Shown here: one piece after another, positions 1 to 8,307 of the stretch
How the letters are laid out: each line of letters opens with the position of its first letter
Position numbering within the stretch: the first letter of the stretch is position 1
Source of the DNA: an uncultured Bacteroidales bacterium
GTDB lineage: Bacteria; Bacteroidota; Bacteroidia; Bacteroidales; FEN-979
Reading direction: 5' to 3'
Assembly (NCBI GenBank): GCA_903877385.1
Contig: CAIRDP010000053.1
Span: forward strand, 79,388 to 143,387
DNA: 64,000 nucleotides
Notes under the pieces: model-generated
Databases searched by the model: none
Seen by the model: the letters and a program-made list of their open reading frames with translations, nothing else
Told to the model about the DNA's origin: nothing
Position numbers and translations under genes: made by a program

Positions 1-141
1 AACAATGCATCGGGCAACTTCACAAAAGTGACCCAGCGCATCCCAATAAAGATCTCCATTGATCAATGTGACAGCAAGGATTCTACTGTTATGCACCGCC
101 TTGTATCAGGCATGTCGGTCATGGTTAAAATCTATAAATAA
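1..141 (+). CDS. EmrA/HlyD-type membrane fusion protein, C-terminal end only
   Basis: The first 46 codons are the end of a gene that begins before the window; the reading frame is open from base 1 to a TAA at 139-141. The peptide contains SGNFTKVTQRIPIKI followed by GMSVMVKI, which is the typical C-terminal beta-barrel ending of EmrA-type periplasmic adaptor (HlyD family) proteins. Such adaptors link an inner-membrane pump to an outer-membrane channel. Two bases separate it from the EmrB-like transporter, and a TolC-like gene follows one base after that, so the three genes form a classical tripartite efflux operon. Identification rests on a short segment plus strong context. Confidence 0.75.
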   Translation, partial: NNASGNFTKVTQRIPIKISIDQCDSKDSTVMHRLVSGMSVMVKIYK

Positions 142-143
142 GT

Positions 144-1742
144 ATGCCCAGGATCAAACCCCTGCATGGTTTCAGGGAAAATATCCGTTCATGGAACGCC
201 ACATTTGACGACCAGAGCCCGTCCTATCGCTGGTGGTTGCTGGCAAACGTGATGATAGGCACATTCATGGCCGTACTTGATGCTACCATCGTGAATGTAG
301 GCCTTCCTAAGATCATGGCCTCATTTGGCGTGGGTATCGATAAAATCGAATGGGTGCTTACGGCTTATATGCTGGCATTGGCGGTGATGCTTCCCACTTC
401 GGGATGGATGGCCGACCGCTTCGGGTATAAACGGGTGTATTTTTTAGGATTGTTTCTTTTTACCCTGGGGTCCTTTCTCTGCGGCTATTCTTCCACCGAA
501 GACATGCTGATCTTTTCGCGTGTAATACAGGGGCTGGGGGCAGGCGCATTGATGCCGGTGGGGATGGCGATTGTAACGCGGGAATTCCCACCTGAACAAA
601 GAACCCTTGCTTTAGGTTTCTGGTCCATCGCTTCGGCCGCATCGGTTTCTTTTGGCCCGCTCATCGGGGGGTATCTTGTGGACAACTTCAGTTGGCCTCT
701 TATTTTTGACGTAAACGTGCCTATCGGTATCGGGGGGATGCTTGCCACTGCTATCATACAAAAGGAATACCGGAATACCAGGATCCGGAAGTTTGACCCT
801 TTAGGGTTCTTTTCGGTAAGTATTTTCCTTCCGGTTCTGCTGTACGCCCTTACCGAGGGAAATGCGGCCACAAATTCGGCCGGGTGGAACTCCCCGGTAG
901 TCCTGGCCTGTTTCGGGATCTCGGCAATCTCCCTGGCCGTATTCCTGGTGACTGAACTTACCATCTCTGAACCATTGATAGACCTTAGTTTGTTCAAGGG
1001 TTTCAATTTTGCCGTTTGCAACCTGGTGATCTTCATCTTCGGCATCGGCATGTTCGGAAGCACTTTCCTGCTTCCGCTTTACCTTCAGAATTCCCTGGGT
1101 TATACCGCCATCCAGGCCGGTTCAGTTTTCCTGCCGGTAGGCATTTTACAGGGTATTGCAGCCCCCGCAGCCGGGATACTTTCCAATAAGATCAACCCCA
1201 AGATCCCCATTTTAACAGGTGCTATACTACTGGCCATAAGCTTCTACATCAACAGCAAGCTCTCATACCTCACCGAACATTCTTTTATCATGGCTTCCCT
1301 TTACCTGCGCGGAGTTGCCATGGGCTTAATGTTCAGCCCCCTCACTGCAATTGCAACGCTAAGTGTGCCAAAAGAAAAAATGGGCCAGGCCTCCGGGCTT
1401 ATCAATGTCCTGCGGCAGATCGGCGGCAGCTTTGGGGTGGCTGTGCTTTCAACCTTACTTACAACCCGGGTTATTTATCATTCACAGATATATGGGGAAG
1501 CTCTCGACCAGAATGCCCCCGCTTTTAAAAGCGTGATGTCCAACCTTGGCAATTTCCTTGTGCACACTGCAGGAAGCTCAGTCTCTAATGCAGTTCAGCA
1601 GGGTAAAATCCTTATCATGTCTCACATCAGCCGTCAGGCTTTTGTTCAGGCTATCAGCGATGACTTCCTCATCGCAGCGATTATAACGCTTGTCAGTGCA
1701 ATACCGGTTTTCTTTCTTAAAATACAAAAGCGTAATAAATAA
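144..1742 (+). CDS. DHA2-family drug:H+ antiporter (EmrB/QacA type)
   Basis: This 532-residue integral membrane protein has the length and hydrophobic pattern of 14-helix DHA2 major facilitator transporters. Visible motifs are the family D1 motif LDATIVNVGLP (residues 45-55) in the first helix, motif A GWMADRFGYKR (87-97) in the loop after helix 2, and a motif C-like GPLIGG (171-176). With the adaptor ahead and the TolC-like protein behind, it would drive export of hydrophobic or toxic compounds across both membranes using the proton gradient. The start ATG at 144 follows the upstream stop by two bases. The substrate cannot be told from the sequence. Confidence 0.93.
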   Translation: MPRIKPLHGFRENIRSWNATFDDQSPSYRWWLLANVMIGTFMAVLDATIVNVGLPKIMASFGVGIDKIEWVLTAYMLALAVMLPTSGWMADRFGYKRVYFLGLFLFTLGSFLCGYSSTEDMLIFSRVIQGLGAGALMPVGMAIVTREFPPEQRTLALGFWSIASAASVSFGPLIGGYLVDNFSWPLIFDVNVPIGIGGMLATAIIQKEYRNTRIRKFDPLGFFSVSIFLPVLLYALTEGNAATNSAGWNSPVVLACFGISAISLAVFLVTELTISEPLIDLSLFKGFNFAVCNLVIFIFGIGMFGSTFLLPLYLQNSLGYTAIQAGSVFLPVGILQGIAAPAAGILSNKINPKIPILTGAILLAISFYINSKLSYLTEHSFIMASLYLRGVAMGLMFSPLTAIATLSVPKEKMGQASGLINVLRQIGGSFGVAVLSTLLTTRVIYHSQIYGEALDQNAPAFKSVMSNLGNFLVHTAGSSVSNAVQQGKILIMSHISRQAFVQAISDDFLIAAIITLVSAIPVFFLKIQKRNK

Positions 1743-1743
1743 A

Positions 1744-3081
1744 ATGAAAATCAAGAATGTTATCTTTTGCCTTGTTTTTGCTTTCTTAGCCGGCCTGGCA
1801 TTTCGCTTAAACGCCCAGTCTCAGCAGCAAGGGACTCCGATTTCAGATAACGACTCACTATCGCTGCCCCGGATCCTCACTCAGGTCCTTCAATCCTATC
1901 CTACCGTAGGCAGGGCCCTTGAAGCAATACAGTCGGCCGAAGCAGGCGTGGGACTCGCTAAATCAGGATACTACCCGAACATTACCGCCAATGCCGGATA
2001 TACCCGCATCGACCCTGTTCCTGAATTGACCATACCTGCTTTCGGTCATTTTGTGATGGCCCCAAACAACAACTACAACGCTTCGGTAAGTGTTTCCGAA
2101 AATATTTATGATTTTGAGAAGACCAGGCGCAACGTTCAGCTTGAGAAATCCAACAGGGAACTTTCTGAGAAAAACCTGGACCTGGTGCGTCAGCGCCTTA
2201 CCCTCCTGACCTCGGTAAGTTACTACACCTTAATTTACTTGCAGGAGGCCATCAAGATAAAGGAGAACCAGATCTCCACCCTTCAAAAACACCTTGATTT
2301 CGTGACCCGGAAAGAGCAGACTGGTTCAGCCACACAGTATGAGATCCTTTCAACACAGGTCCGTTTATCCAATGCCGAGAACCAGAAAGTCGACCTGGAG
2401 GCTTCCAGGCAAACCCAACAGGCCATCCTGAACTCCTTCCTGGGGCTCCCGGTAACAACCCATTTGAAAGTTCAGGGAAATTTTGTTTCTTCCCAGCCCG
2501 AGATAGACCCGGATTCACTCATCATTTATGCCCTGGAACACAGGTCGGAAATGGGGATGGCCCGCTTGCGTGAAAAACATGCCCAATTGCACCTGCGTTC
2601 GGTCAAGGTCATGGATAACCCGACCCTGGGGGCGTTTGCAGAGGGCGGAATCAAGAACGGCTATTTCCCAAACCTTAATACCCTCACGCCCAACCTGGTC
2701 GCCGGCCTCGACCTCAATACCTATATTTTTGACGCAACCCGAAGGCGTAATTCCATCAGGATGGCTAATTCCCAGATAGGGATGGCAAAGAGCGATATTG
2801 AGGAAACCTCAAGGGATATATCCACCGAAGTTTATCAGAATGAAACGAACCTGCTGGCTTCCCTAAAAAAGATAGACCAAAGCATGCTACAGGTAAAACA
2901 GGCCAATGAAGCTCTCAACCTTGCCGCCGTATCCTTCAAAACCGGAGCCATTACCAACCTCGACCTGCTTGACGCAGAAACCGCTTTGGAAGAAAGCAGG
3001 GTAAACCTCCTCAGGGCCAGGATAGAGTATGCAATTAACGTGGTGAGATTGAATATTTCGGTAGGGAAACCGATTCAGTAA
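1744..3081 (+). CDS. TolC-family outer-membrane efflux channel
   Basis: The protein has 445 residues when started at the ATG one base after the emrB-like stop. The same frame extends 54 bases upstream into that gene, but the ATG at 1744 is followed immediately by a clear signal peptide (hydrophobic stretch ending LAFRLNAQS), so it is preferred. The rest shows the TolC/OEP layout: two related halves rich in long alpha-helices, with LSLPRILTQVLQSYPTV near the N-terminus and NLDLLDAETALEESRVNLLRA near the C-terminus. It would form the outer-membrane exit duct of the adjacent EmrAB-like pump. Confidence 0.92.
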   Translation: MKIKNVIFCLVFAFLAGLAFRLNAQSQQQGTPISDNDSLSLPRILTQVLQSYPTVGRALEAIQSAEAGVGLAKSGYYPNITANAGYTRIDPVPELTIPAFGHFVMAPNNNYNASVSVSENIYDFEKTRRNVQLEKSNRELSEKNLDLVRQRLTLLTSVSYYTLIYLQEAIKIKENQISTLQKHLDFVTRKEQTGSATQYEILSTQVRLSNAENQKVDLEASRQTQQAILNSFLGLPVTTHLKVQGNFVSSQPEIDPDSLIIYALEHRSEMGMARLREKHAQLHLRSVKVMDNPTLGAFAEGGIKNGYFPNLNTLTPNLVAGLDLNTYIFDATRRRNSIRMANSQIGMAKSDIEETSRDISTEVYQNETNLLASLKKIDQSMLQVKQANEALNLAAVSFKTGAITNLDLLDAETALEESRVNLLRARIEYAINVVRLNISVGKPIQ

Positions 3082-3151
3082 TCAATCGTTGCAATAAACT
3101 GCTTTTGCCGGCCGTTAAAGGTCCAGCCCCTGGGAAAGTCCCCAATTACAT

Positions 3152-3559
3152 TTATTCAACAGGCCTTTTAAAGAAATACCGGCTGATGAAAATCCCCTGT
3201 CCATTCTTATCCGAAGGACTTTGGGACCCGGTTACAATCTTGTCAAACTCCCAGCCCTGGGCAATAAGGTCATTGATTTTTTTAGTAATGGCGATATTGT
3301 TATTTGCAATATTGCCGAAATTAATCCCGACCATGCTGTAAAAATTCTGAAGGTCATCTTCCGTTTTTGTGCCGTCGGGCATGATTGTCATCATCCTGGA
3401 CCGGCCAAGACCGCCCGGGATGATGGACTCCACAGTTGAAAATTGCATGTACACAACTTTTGCAGCCTGGGGAGGAGCTGATTTGAATGCAGCAATGGCA
3501 GCAAGTATGCTAACTATACCAACCAGTAAAAGCCAGGGATTAAGGTTAAATGTTTTCAT
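3152..3559 (-). CDS. small membrane-anchored protein, DUF4177-like
   Basis: A 135-residue protein starting at the ATG (complement of 3557-3559), directly followed by MKTFNLNPW and one hydrophobic helix (LLLVGIVSILAAIAAF). A longer frame reading upstream adds 12 non-hydrophobic residues and looks less likely. The C-terminal half contains INDLIAQGWEFDKIV and ISRYFFKR, a pattern seen in small DUF4177-type domains, where a short alpha/beta fold carries a GWE motif. It is probably held in the inner membrane with the domain in the periplasm. No neighbour suggests a function. Confidence 0.6.
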   Translation of the reverse strand: MKTFNLNPWLLLVGIVSILAAIAAFKSAPPQAAKVVYMQFSTVESIIPGGLGRSRMMTIMPDGTKTEDDLQNFYSMVGINFGNIANNNIAITKKINDLIAQGWEFDKIVTGSQSPSDKNGQGIFISRYFFKRPVE

Positions 3560-3655
3560 TTGAATGGTTTTTGTATTGGATATAAGGAAAATCAATGAAG
3601 TACATTTGTAAAGTTACAACTTAATTCCTTCCGGCAAATTACCAGGATAGTACCC

Positions 3656-3663
3656 TATATTTG
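3656..3663 (+). promoter_or_regulatory. Bacteroidota -7 box (TATATTTG) upstream of the deacetylase gene
   Basis: TATATTTG matches the TAnnTTTG consensus of the Bacteroidota primary sigma factor. It lies 28 bases ahead of the ATG at 3692. No convincing -33 TTTG was identified. Confidence 0.55.
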
Positions 3664-3691
3664 CGCATTAAAACAACATTTATAAATTCTG

Positions 3692-5107
3692 ATGCTGATG
3701 AAGTATTCTTTACTCCGAAAATCCTCTTCAGGGAATGACTCAGGATGTTTGATTGCAGGAATTCTATTGTTGTTCCTTTGCATGTTTTTCCCTTTTGCCC
3801 TGGCTGCAGCAGACAAATTAATTGATAAAACTTCTTCCTCAGGCCTGGATTACCAGGTAGGGAGATGGCGTGGATTTAAAAAGGCCGCATTTACGATCAC
3901 TTTTGATGACAATTATCGTTTCCAGGTTGTTTATGCCACTCCCCTGCTGAATCAGCATAATTATAAAGCAACATATTTTATAGTGACCAACCGTGTCGGG
4001 AAAGGATGGGCCCCGGGCTGGGATACCTTGAATATGCTGGCATCGGAGGGCCACGAGATCGCCAGTCATTCAAAAAATCACGCAGATTTCCTGGTCCTTT
4101 CACAGCATCCCGCCTGGGCCGACAGTATGATTCATGAGTTCAGGGATTCAAGGGATACCATAAACGCCCGCATTCCCTCAAAAAAGTGTGAAACTTTTGC
4201 ATGGCCCAACGGAGCCCTGGACACTGCTGCCATAGTGGTAGGCAGCAATTACTATATGGCCTGCAGGGGAACTGAAAATGAAGCGAATCCCCCTGATCCT
4301 GTCAATTTTTATAACATTTACAGCCAGCATATTTATCATGATACCCAGCTTGCAGAGATCAACGGGTATATCGAAAATGTATTGGGGAACGGGGACTGGC
4401 TGGTTGAACACTGGCACGGTTTCCAGGTCGGGAACGACACCAATGGGTATGAACCCGTGCCAATCCAGGTGTTCTCCGACCATTTTGATTATGTGGCCCA
4501 GAAACAGGACAGCCTGTGGATTACCACCCTTGATACCGTAGTCAAATACATCAGGGAGAGGGACAGTTCGGTACTCGAATTTTTTGATTCAACGGCATAT
4601 CTCCTCCGGTTCTCCCTTACAAATGGACTTCCCGATACACTGTTTCATTATAGTATCCCTCTCTCGCTTAAAGTCAGGGAATTCGGTAATATGTCAAAGG
4701 TATACCGTATCAGCCAGGGCAGTATTACACTGCCGTTCATGGTCACTTTTGAAAAGGGGGGTTATTACCTGAATTTCGATGCACTCCCAAACGACAGCCT
4801 CATCGTTATGCACCTTCCTGATCCTGCAGGGATTCATGATCTCATTGCATTAAATAAAGGGGCACTGAATTACCCCAATCCGTTTTCCTCATCTTCAACT
4901 CTTCTGTTTGATCTTGCGGTACCTGAAAACACTGATATAAGGATTTTCGACAAGGTCGGCCGAGTGGTAAAAAATTATAGTAAACTTTATCCCGGGGGCA
5001 GGAACAGTGTTGAAGTCAAAGGGGAAGGTTTTGCTCCGGGCATTTATAATTGCGTCATCAGTACTATCGAAGGAACGATGAATGTGAGGATGGTGATATT
5101 GCGCTGA
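3692..5107 (+). CDS. secreted polysaccharide deacetylase (NodB-like) with T9SS sorting domain
   Basis: A 471-residue protein with an N-terminal hydrophobic segment (residues about 19-40, signal peptide or anchor). The catalytic core is NodB-like: TFDD (70-73) supplies the catalytic and metal-binding aspartates, and HSKNH (126-130) supplies the two metal-ligand histidines of carbohydrate esterase family 4. The last 80 or so residues form a T9SS type A sorting domain (LNYPNPF, DIRIFDKVGRVV, APGIYNCVIS). It is therefore expected to be exported by Sec, moved across the outer membrane by the type IX system and to remove acetyl groups from a polysaccharide. The start at 3692 or the ATG two codons later are both possible. 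Confidence 0.85.
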   Translation: MLMKYSLLRKSSSGNDSGCLIAGILLLFLCMFFPFALAAADKLIDKTSSSGLDYQVGRWRGFKKAAFTITFDDNYRFQVVYATPLLNQHNYKATYFIVTNRVGKGWAPGWDTLNMLASEGHEIASHSKNHADFLVLSQHPAWADSMIHEFRDSRDTINARIPSKKCETFAWPNGALDTAAIVVGSNYYMACRGTENEANPPDPVNFYNIYSQHIYHDTQLAEINGYIENVLGNGDWLVEHWHGFQVGNDTNGYEPVPIQVFSDHFDYVAQKQDSLWITTLDTVVKYIRERDSSVLEFFDSTAYLLRFSLTNGLPDTLFHYSIPLSLKVREFGNMSKVYRISQGSITLPFMVTFEKGGYYLNFDALPNDSLIVMHLPDPAGIHDLIALNKGALNYPNPFSSSSTLLFDLAVPENTDIRIFDKVGRVVKNYSKLYPGGRNSVEVKGEGFAPGIYNCVISTIEGTMNVRMVILR

Positions 5108-5210
5108 TCCGTCGGTATAAACACCGGGGCAAAGCCCTGGACCCGTATACCTGAACATATTGTTATTCCTTCAAATTTTTCCGCTTAAATATCAGATCGG
5201 AAAGCCTTTG

Positions 5211-5218
5211 TATATTTG
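5211..5218 (+). promoter_or_regulatory. Bacteroidota -7 box (TATATTTG) upstream of the split-barrel gene
   Basis: TATATTTG lies 18 bases before the ATG at 5237. A TTG that could serve as an upstream start (5216) is part of this box, which argues against its use as a start codon. Confidence 0.6.
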
Positions 5219-5236
5219 CACAAATTAAAAAAAGAT

Positions 5237-5635
5237 ATGGCAACACTCACGCAGGTAATGAAAGACATGATTGCAACTCAGCAATGTTTTATTGGAACTG
5301 TCAATGCAGACGGGACCCCAAATGTAGCCCCTAAACGCTCCACCCGTGTTTTATCCGACGATTCACTGGTTTTTACGGAAGGTACGGGAGGTGCAACGTT
5401 TGCAAATATCAAACGAGGTTCAAAAGTCTCTGTATCCGTTGTAAACCGTGAAATTATAGATGGATTCAGGTTCGTAGGGAATGCTTCAATGCAGGATAGC
5501 GGGCCTTTGTATGAACAGGCTGCAGCCATGTCGGCAAAAATCGGGATGCCTAAACCCCATGCCGTTGTGATAATTCATATTGAGGAGATCCATTCCCTTA
5601 AACCGGGCCCTGGCGCCGGGAAAAAAATAGCTTGA
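5237..5635 (+). CDS. pyridoxamine 5'-phosphate oxidase-like FMN-binding split-barrel protein
   Basis: This 132-residue cytosolic protein has the compact split beta-barrel pattern of the pyridoxamine-phosphate-oxidase-like family: CFIGTVNADGTPNVAPK near the N-terminus, then VFTEGTGGATFANIKRG and VSVSVVNREIIDGFRFVG. Members bind FMN, F420 or haem and carry out varied redox reactions, so the substrate is open. The reading frame extends seven codons upstream to a TTG, but that TTG lies inside the -7 promoter box, so the ATG at 5237 is chosen. It appears to be transcribed alone. Confidence 0.8.
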   Translation: MATLTQVMKDMIATQQCFIGTVNADGTPNVAPKRSTRVLSDDSLVFTEGTGGATFANIKRGSKVSVSVVNREIIDGFRFVGNASMQDSGPLYEQAAAMSAKIGMPKPHAVVIIHIEEIHSLKPGPGAGKKIA

Positions 5636-5692
5636 TAATTCCAATAACAACCGCCCTTATTCTTCAATGTCATTATTCTTAATATTCAAACT

Positions 5693-6208
5693 ATGCAAAA
5701 GAACATTCTGTTATTTATCCTGATGTTTTTCACGGGATTACAATTAATAAAGGCCCAGTCTAAAACCGATTTAAACCTTACTGCCGCTGCTGCAAGTATC
5801 AAGACCGTGGAATCAGTGCAAGGCAGTGTGAAAAAAGTCATCTACACACCCCTTGCCCCTGTGCCGGTCGGACCATACAGCCAGGCAGTGGAAGTCAATG
5901 GCACATTATACATTTCAGGGCAGATTCCTCTCGATCCTTCAACAGGCAAAATGGCGGAAGGCGGAATTAAGGGGCAGACCGAACAGCTCATGAGAAACAT
6001 TGGCGCCATCCTGAAAGCAGCAGGTTATGACTTTAAGGACGTGGTTAAATCAACCTGCATGCTCAGCGATATGGAAAATTTTCCAGCTATGAATTCTGTG
6101 TATGGGGAATACTTTACTTCAGACCCTCCGGCCAGGACAACCTGTCAGGTCATAAAACTTCCCCTTGGAGCAATGTTGGAAATTGAGGCAATTGCAGTAA
6201 AACCATAA
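5693..6208 (+). CDS. exported RidA-family (YjgF/UK114) protein
   Basis: The 171-residue product carries a signal peptide (LLFILMFFTGLQLIKAQS, ending near residue 22), a 30-residue linker and a complete RidA domain from about residue 50. RidA landmarks are present: GPYSQAV (60-66), SGQIPLDPSTG (75-85), PARTTCQV with Arg148, the equivalent of the catalytic arginine that holds the imine substrate, and EIEAIAV with Glu163. Cytosolic RidA hydrolyses reactive enamines and imines from PLP enzymes. An exported version is unusual, because its substrate would have to occur in the periplasm. The family assignment is firm; the activity is inferred. Confidence 0.9.
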   Translation: MQKNILLFILMFFTGLQLIKAQSKTDLNLTAAAASIKTVESVQGSVKKVIYTPLAPVPVGPYSQAVEVNGTLYISGQIPLDPSTGKMAEGGIKGQTEQLMRNIGAILKAAGYDFKDVVKSTCMLSDMENFPAMNSVYGEYFTSDPPARTTCQVIKLPLGAMLEIEAIAVKP

Positions 6209-6405
6209 ATGGTTTAAAAAGGGAAATATCGCGAAGTTTTGTCCTCTGCTTTCAGATAATCATAGACCTGCGGATGACAATTCGATTGTAAGCCGTGAAA
6301 GGGTAATTGCTTTTAAAGAATGGATTAGGAAGTAGATCGTTAATTTTCCTTCCCCCTGCATTCAAAATAAGCCAAAACGATATTTGGTTTGTATGCCCGG
6401 GTTCT

Positions 6406-7107
6406 TTAATCCTTCACGCAACGCACACAATAACCATTCGTCTTAAGGCTGTATTCCGTGTAAACATCAGTATTATCAAAGCGCATCCAGCAGTCCCAGG
6501 CAGTGGAAGTTCCGTTTATAGTGGCAGTCCACCAGTAACCGAAAGAATTTATCCATTGAAATGCCACGCTGCGGTAGCCTCCCGGATACGCTGTAAAACC
6601 TGATGAATTGGTTGCGCCTTTATTTGGCGACAGCCACAAGCCGGTAATAGCTTCAACGGTTCCTGTTGATTTTAGCTTCCCGCCGGCAAGAGTGTCCCCA
6701 CCCAGATATGCAATCAGGGTGGCCCATTCGGCTCTTGTGGCAATATGGAATCCCTTGGGAGCAAGTATGCCTGAATTTACTGCATACCAGTTATATAATG
6801 CACCATAAATGGGTTTCCAGGAAGCATCATTATTATACCAGCAATACGCGGCTGTTGTCAAGTTGGTCCAGGAAGTGTCGCTTACCAGCGGGATTGAAGT
6901 ACCGTCATTATATTTAGTGGTTTTAAGGTTTTCGACCATCCATACCTGAGTGCCTATAGTAACCGTATGATAAACATTGCCATCGGCATCGGTTATGGCA
7001 ACGGTAGTACTGCTGCTGTCACTCGACTTCTTGCAGCCATTGGTAAACATAATCATCACTCCCAGCATTGCAAGGGAGAAAATCCAGGTTGTTGTTCTTC
7101 TTTTCAT
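6406..7107 (-). CDS. FISUMP-domain lipoprotein
   Basis: This 233-residue protein starts with a lipoprotein signal peptide whose lipobox FTNGC puts the lipidated cysteine at residue 25, followed by a serine/threonine-rich linker. From about residue 38 it is a FISUMP domain (Fibrobacter succinogenes major paralogous domain): VTIGTQVWMVENLKTTKYNDG, GALYNWYAVNSG, PKGFHIATRAEWATL, GYWWTATI and the terminal GYCVRCVKD. The domain is common in surface proteins of Bacteroidota and Fibrobacteres, but its function is unknown. A second FISUMP protein (39859-41187) and a remnant (41188-41313) occur elsewhere in the window. Confidence 0.9.
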   Translation of the reverse strand: MKRRTTTWIFSLAMLGVMIMFTNGCKKSSDSSSTTVAITDADGNVYHTVTIGTQVWMVENLKTTKYNDGTSIPLVSDTSWTNLTTAAYCWYNNDASWKPIYGALYNWYAVNSGILAPKGFHIATRAEWATLIAYLGGDTLAGGKLKSTGTVEAITGLWLSPNKGATNSSGFTAYPGGYRSVAFQWINSFGYWWTATINGTSTAWDCWMRFDNTDVYTEYSLKTNGYCVRCVKD

Positions 7108-7491
7108 GTTATAGGGATTTGGTTAGATAAATCAATATGGACCTGCTTAAACAAAATATCGGTCGAATTTCATTACACTATCCCGGCATCAGGTTAAATG
7201 TGAAAACCGGATGTTTTTCTGACAAACCGTAAAGTTAAATAAAAAATTTTAAATATGTTATACAGAGGTTTTCTACTGATTATCCTTTGATAATTTTCAA
7301 AGAGATTGTACTTTCGGTCTCCTGCTAGACTGAGAAGGCAGGACATTGGTTTGGTAAACAAAAAATTGATATATTAATTTACAGATTTCCTTAATGAAGC
7401 ACGACCGCCTTCCGAATCATTGCTTGCCACAGTCGCCGTCTGTAAATCAGGCTTCAGCATGAAAAGTCAACCATTTTAAACTGGGCGAAAA
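7108..7491. other. intergenic region between divergent FISUMP and SGNH genes
   Basis: This 384-base stretch holds no supported gene. On the minus strand TAACTTTA (7230-7237) is a possible -7 box for the FISUMP lipoprotein, about 120 bases from its start. No convincing -7 box was seen for the plus-strand hydrolase. No tRNA or strong hairpin was recognised. Confidence 0.5.
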
Positions 7492-8199
7492 ATGAAAAAA
7501 AATGTATTAAAACCGCTGCTGTTATTTTTGGCGTTTTGTTTCTTTATAAGTCCGGGCCTCACATCGGCTCAATCATCCTCCCACTATGTAAGCGGGAAAA
7601 CCCCGTTTGGTTTTGAACCGGAGATTAATGCATTCCTGAGAGAAGATTCGGCTTCCTTCCCTCCTGCCGGTGCATATTTGTTTACAGGCAGTTCGACCAT
7701 CCGCAAATGGGTAAATTTATCAAACGATTTTAAGGGAACAAGGGTCATTAACCGCGGTTTCGGAGGCTCCAACATCAAGGCCCTTAATTATTATATCAAG
7801 GATATCGTTTTGCCATATAAACCACGTACAATAATAGTTTACGAAGGAGATAACGATTTGATCATCGGTATTGCTCCGGCTGAATTTATCAGTCAGTGTG
7901 ACACATTCATTCAAAAGGTGCATGCCGCCCTGCCAAAAACCATGATTTACTTCATGTCGGTTAAGCCGTCCTTTGCCCGTAAGCAGTTTATTGCAGTCCA
8001 GGAAGAAACAAACAGTCAACTGAAAAAGCTCACACAGCAAAGACGGCTAACAGGGTATATTGATGTTACACATTTGATGTACACTAAAGAAGGGAAGCTT
8101 CGACGCGACTTTTTTGAATCCGATTCCCTTCATGTGAATAAGGAATGTTATAAAGTGTGGGCAGATTATATGAAAGAGAAAATTGGCATCCCTAAATAA
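7492..8199 (+). CDS. SGNH/GDSL-family hydrolase, secreted
   Basis: A 235-residue protein with a signal peptide (cleavage probably after TSAQ, near residue 27). The four SGNH blocks are visible: GSSTI (66-70) with the nucleophile Ser68, the block II glycine in GFGGS (89-93), block III GDND (119-122) with Asn121, and block V DSLH (211-214) with the catalytic Asp211/His214 pair. The GSS variant of block I is typical of the subfamily often attached to acetylhydrolases and sialate esterases. It probably acts in the periplasm or outside on an ester, perhaps an acetylated sugar; the substrate is not evident. Confidence 0.85.
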   Translation: MKKNVLKPLLLFLAFCFFISPGLTSAQSSSHYVSGKTPFGFEPEINAFLREDSASFPPAGAYLFTGSSTIRKWVNLSNDFKGTRVINRGFGGSNIKALNYYIKDIVLPYKPRTIIVYEGDNDLIIGIAPAEFISQCDTFIQKVHAALPKTMIYFMSVKPSFARKQFIAVQEETNSQLKKLTQQRRLTGYIDVTHLMYTKEGKLRRDFFESDSLHVNKECYKVWADYMKEKIGIPK

Positions 8200-8277
8200 T
8201 GCATCATCATTTCCCAGAATCCCAAGGTCCCGCGAATTATCTGAACAACATAAAACCACTGCCTTACCTAAATCAGG

Positions 8278-8285
8278 TATCTTTG
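8278..8285 (+). promoter_or_regulatory. Bacteroidota -7 box (TATCTTTG) upstream of the ABC-F gene
   Basis: TATCTTTG matches TAnnTTTG and lies 22 bases before the ATG at 8308. It falls in the 108-base gap after the hydrolase gene, so the ABC-F gene probably has its own promoter. Confidence 0.55.
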
Positions 8286-8307
8286 CGCCTCGATAAAAAC
8301 ACCAGGG

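Noticed and set aside
485..1063. 192-codon open frame on the minus strand inside the emrB-like gene
   Set aside because: It lies fully within a well supported membrane transporter gene, lacks any recognisable domain and is explained by codon bias of the plus-strand gene.
5216..5236. Upstream TTG start for the split-barrel protein
   Set aside because: The TTG is the end of the -7 box TATATTTG, so it would not be in the transcript.
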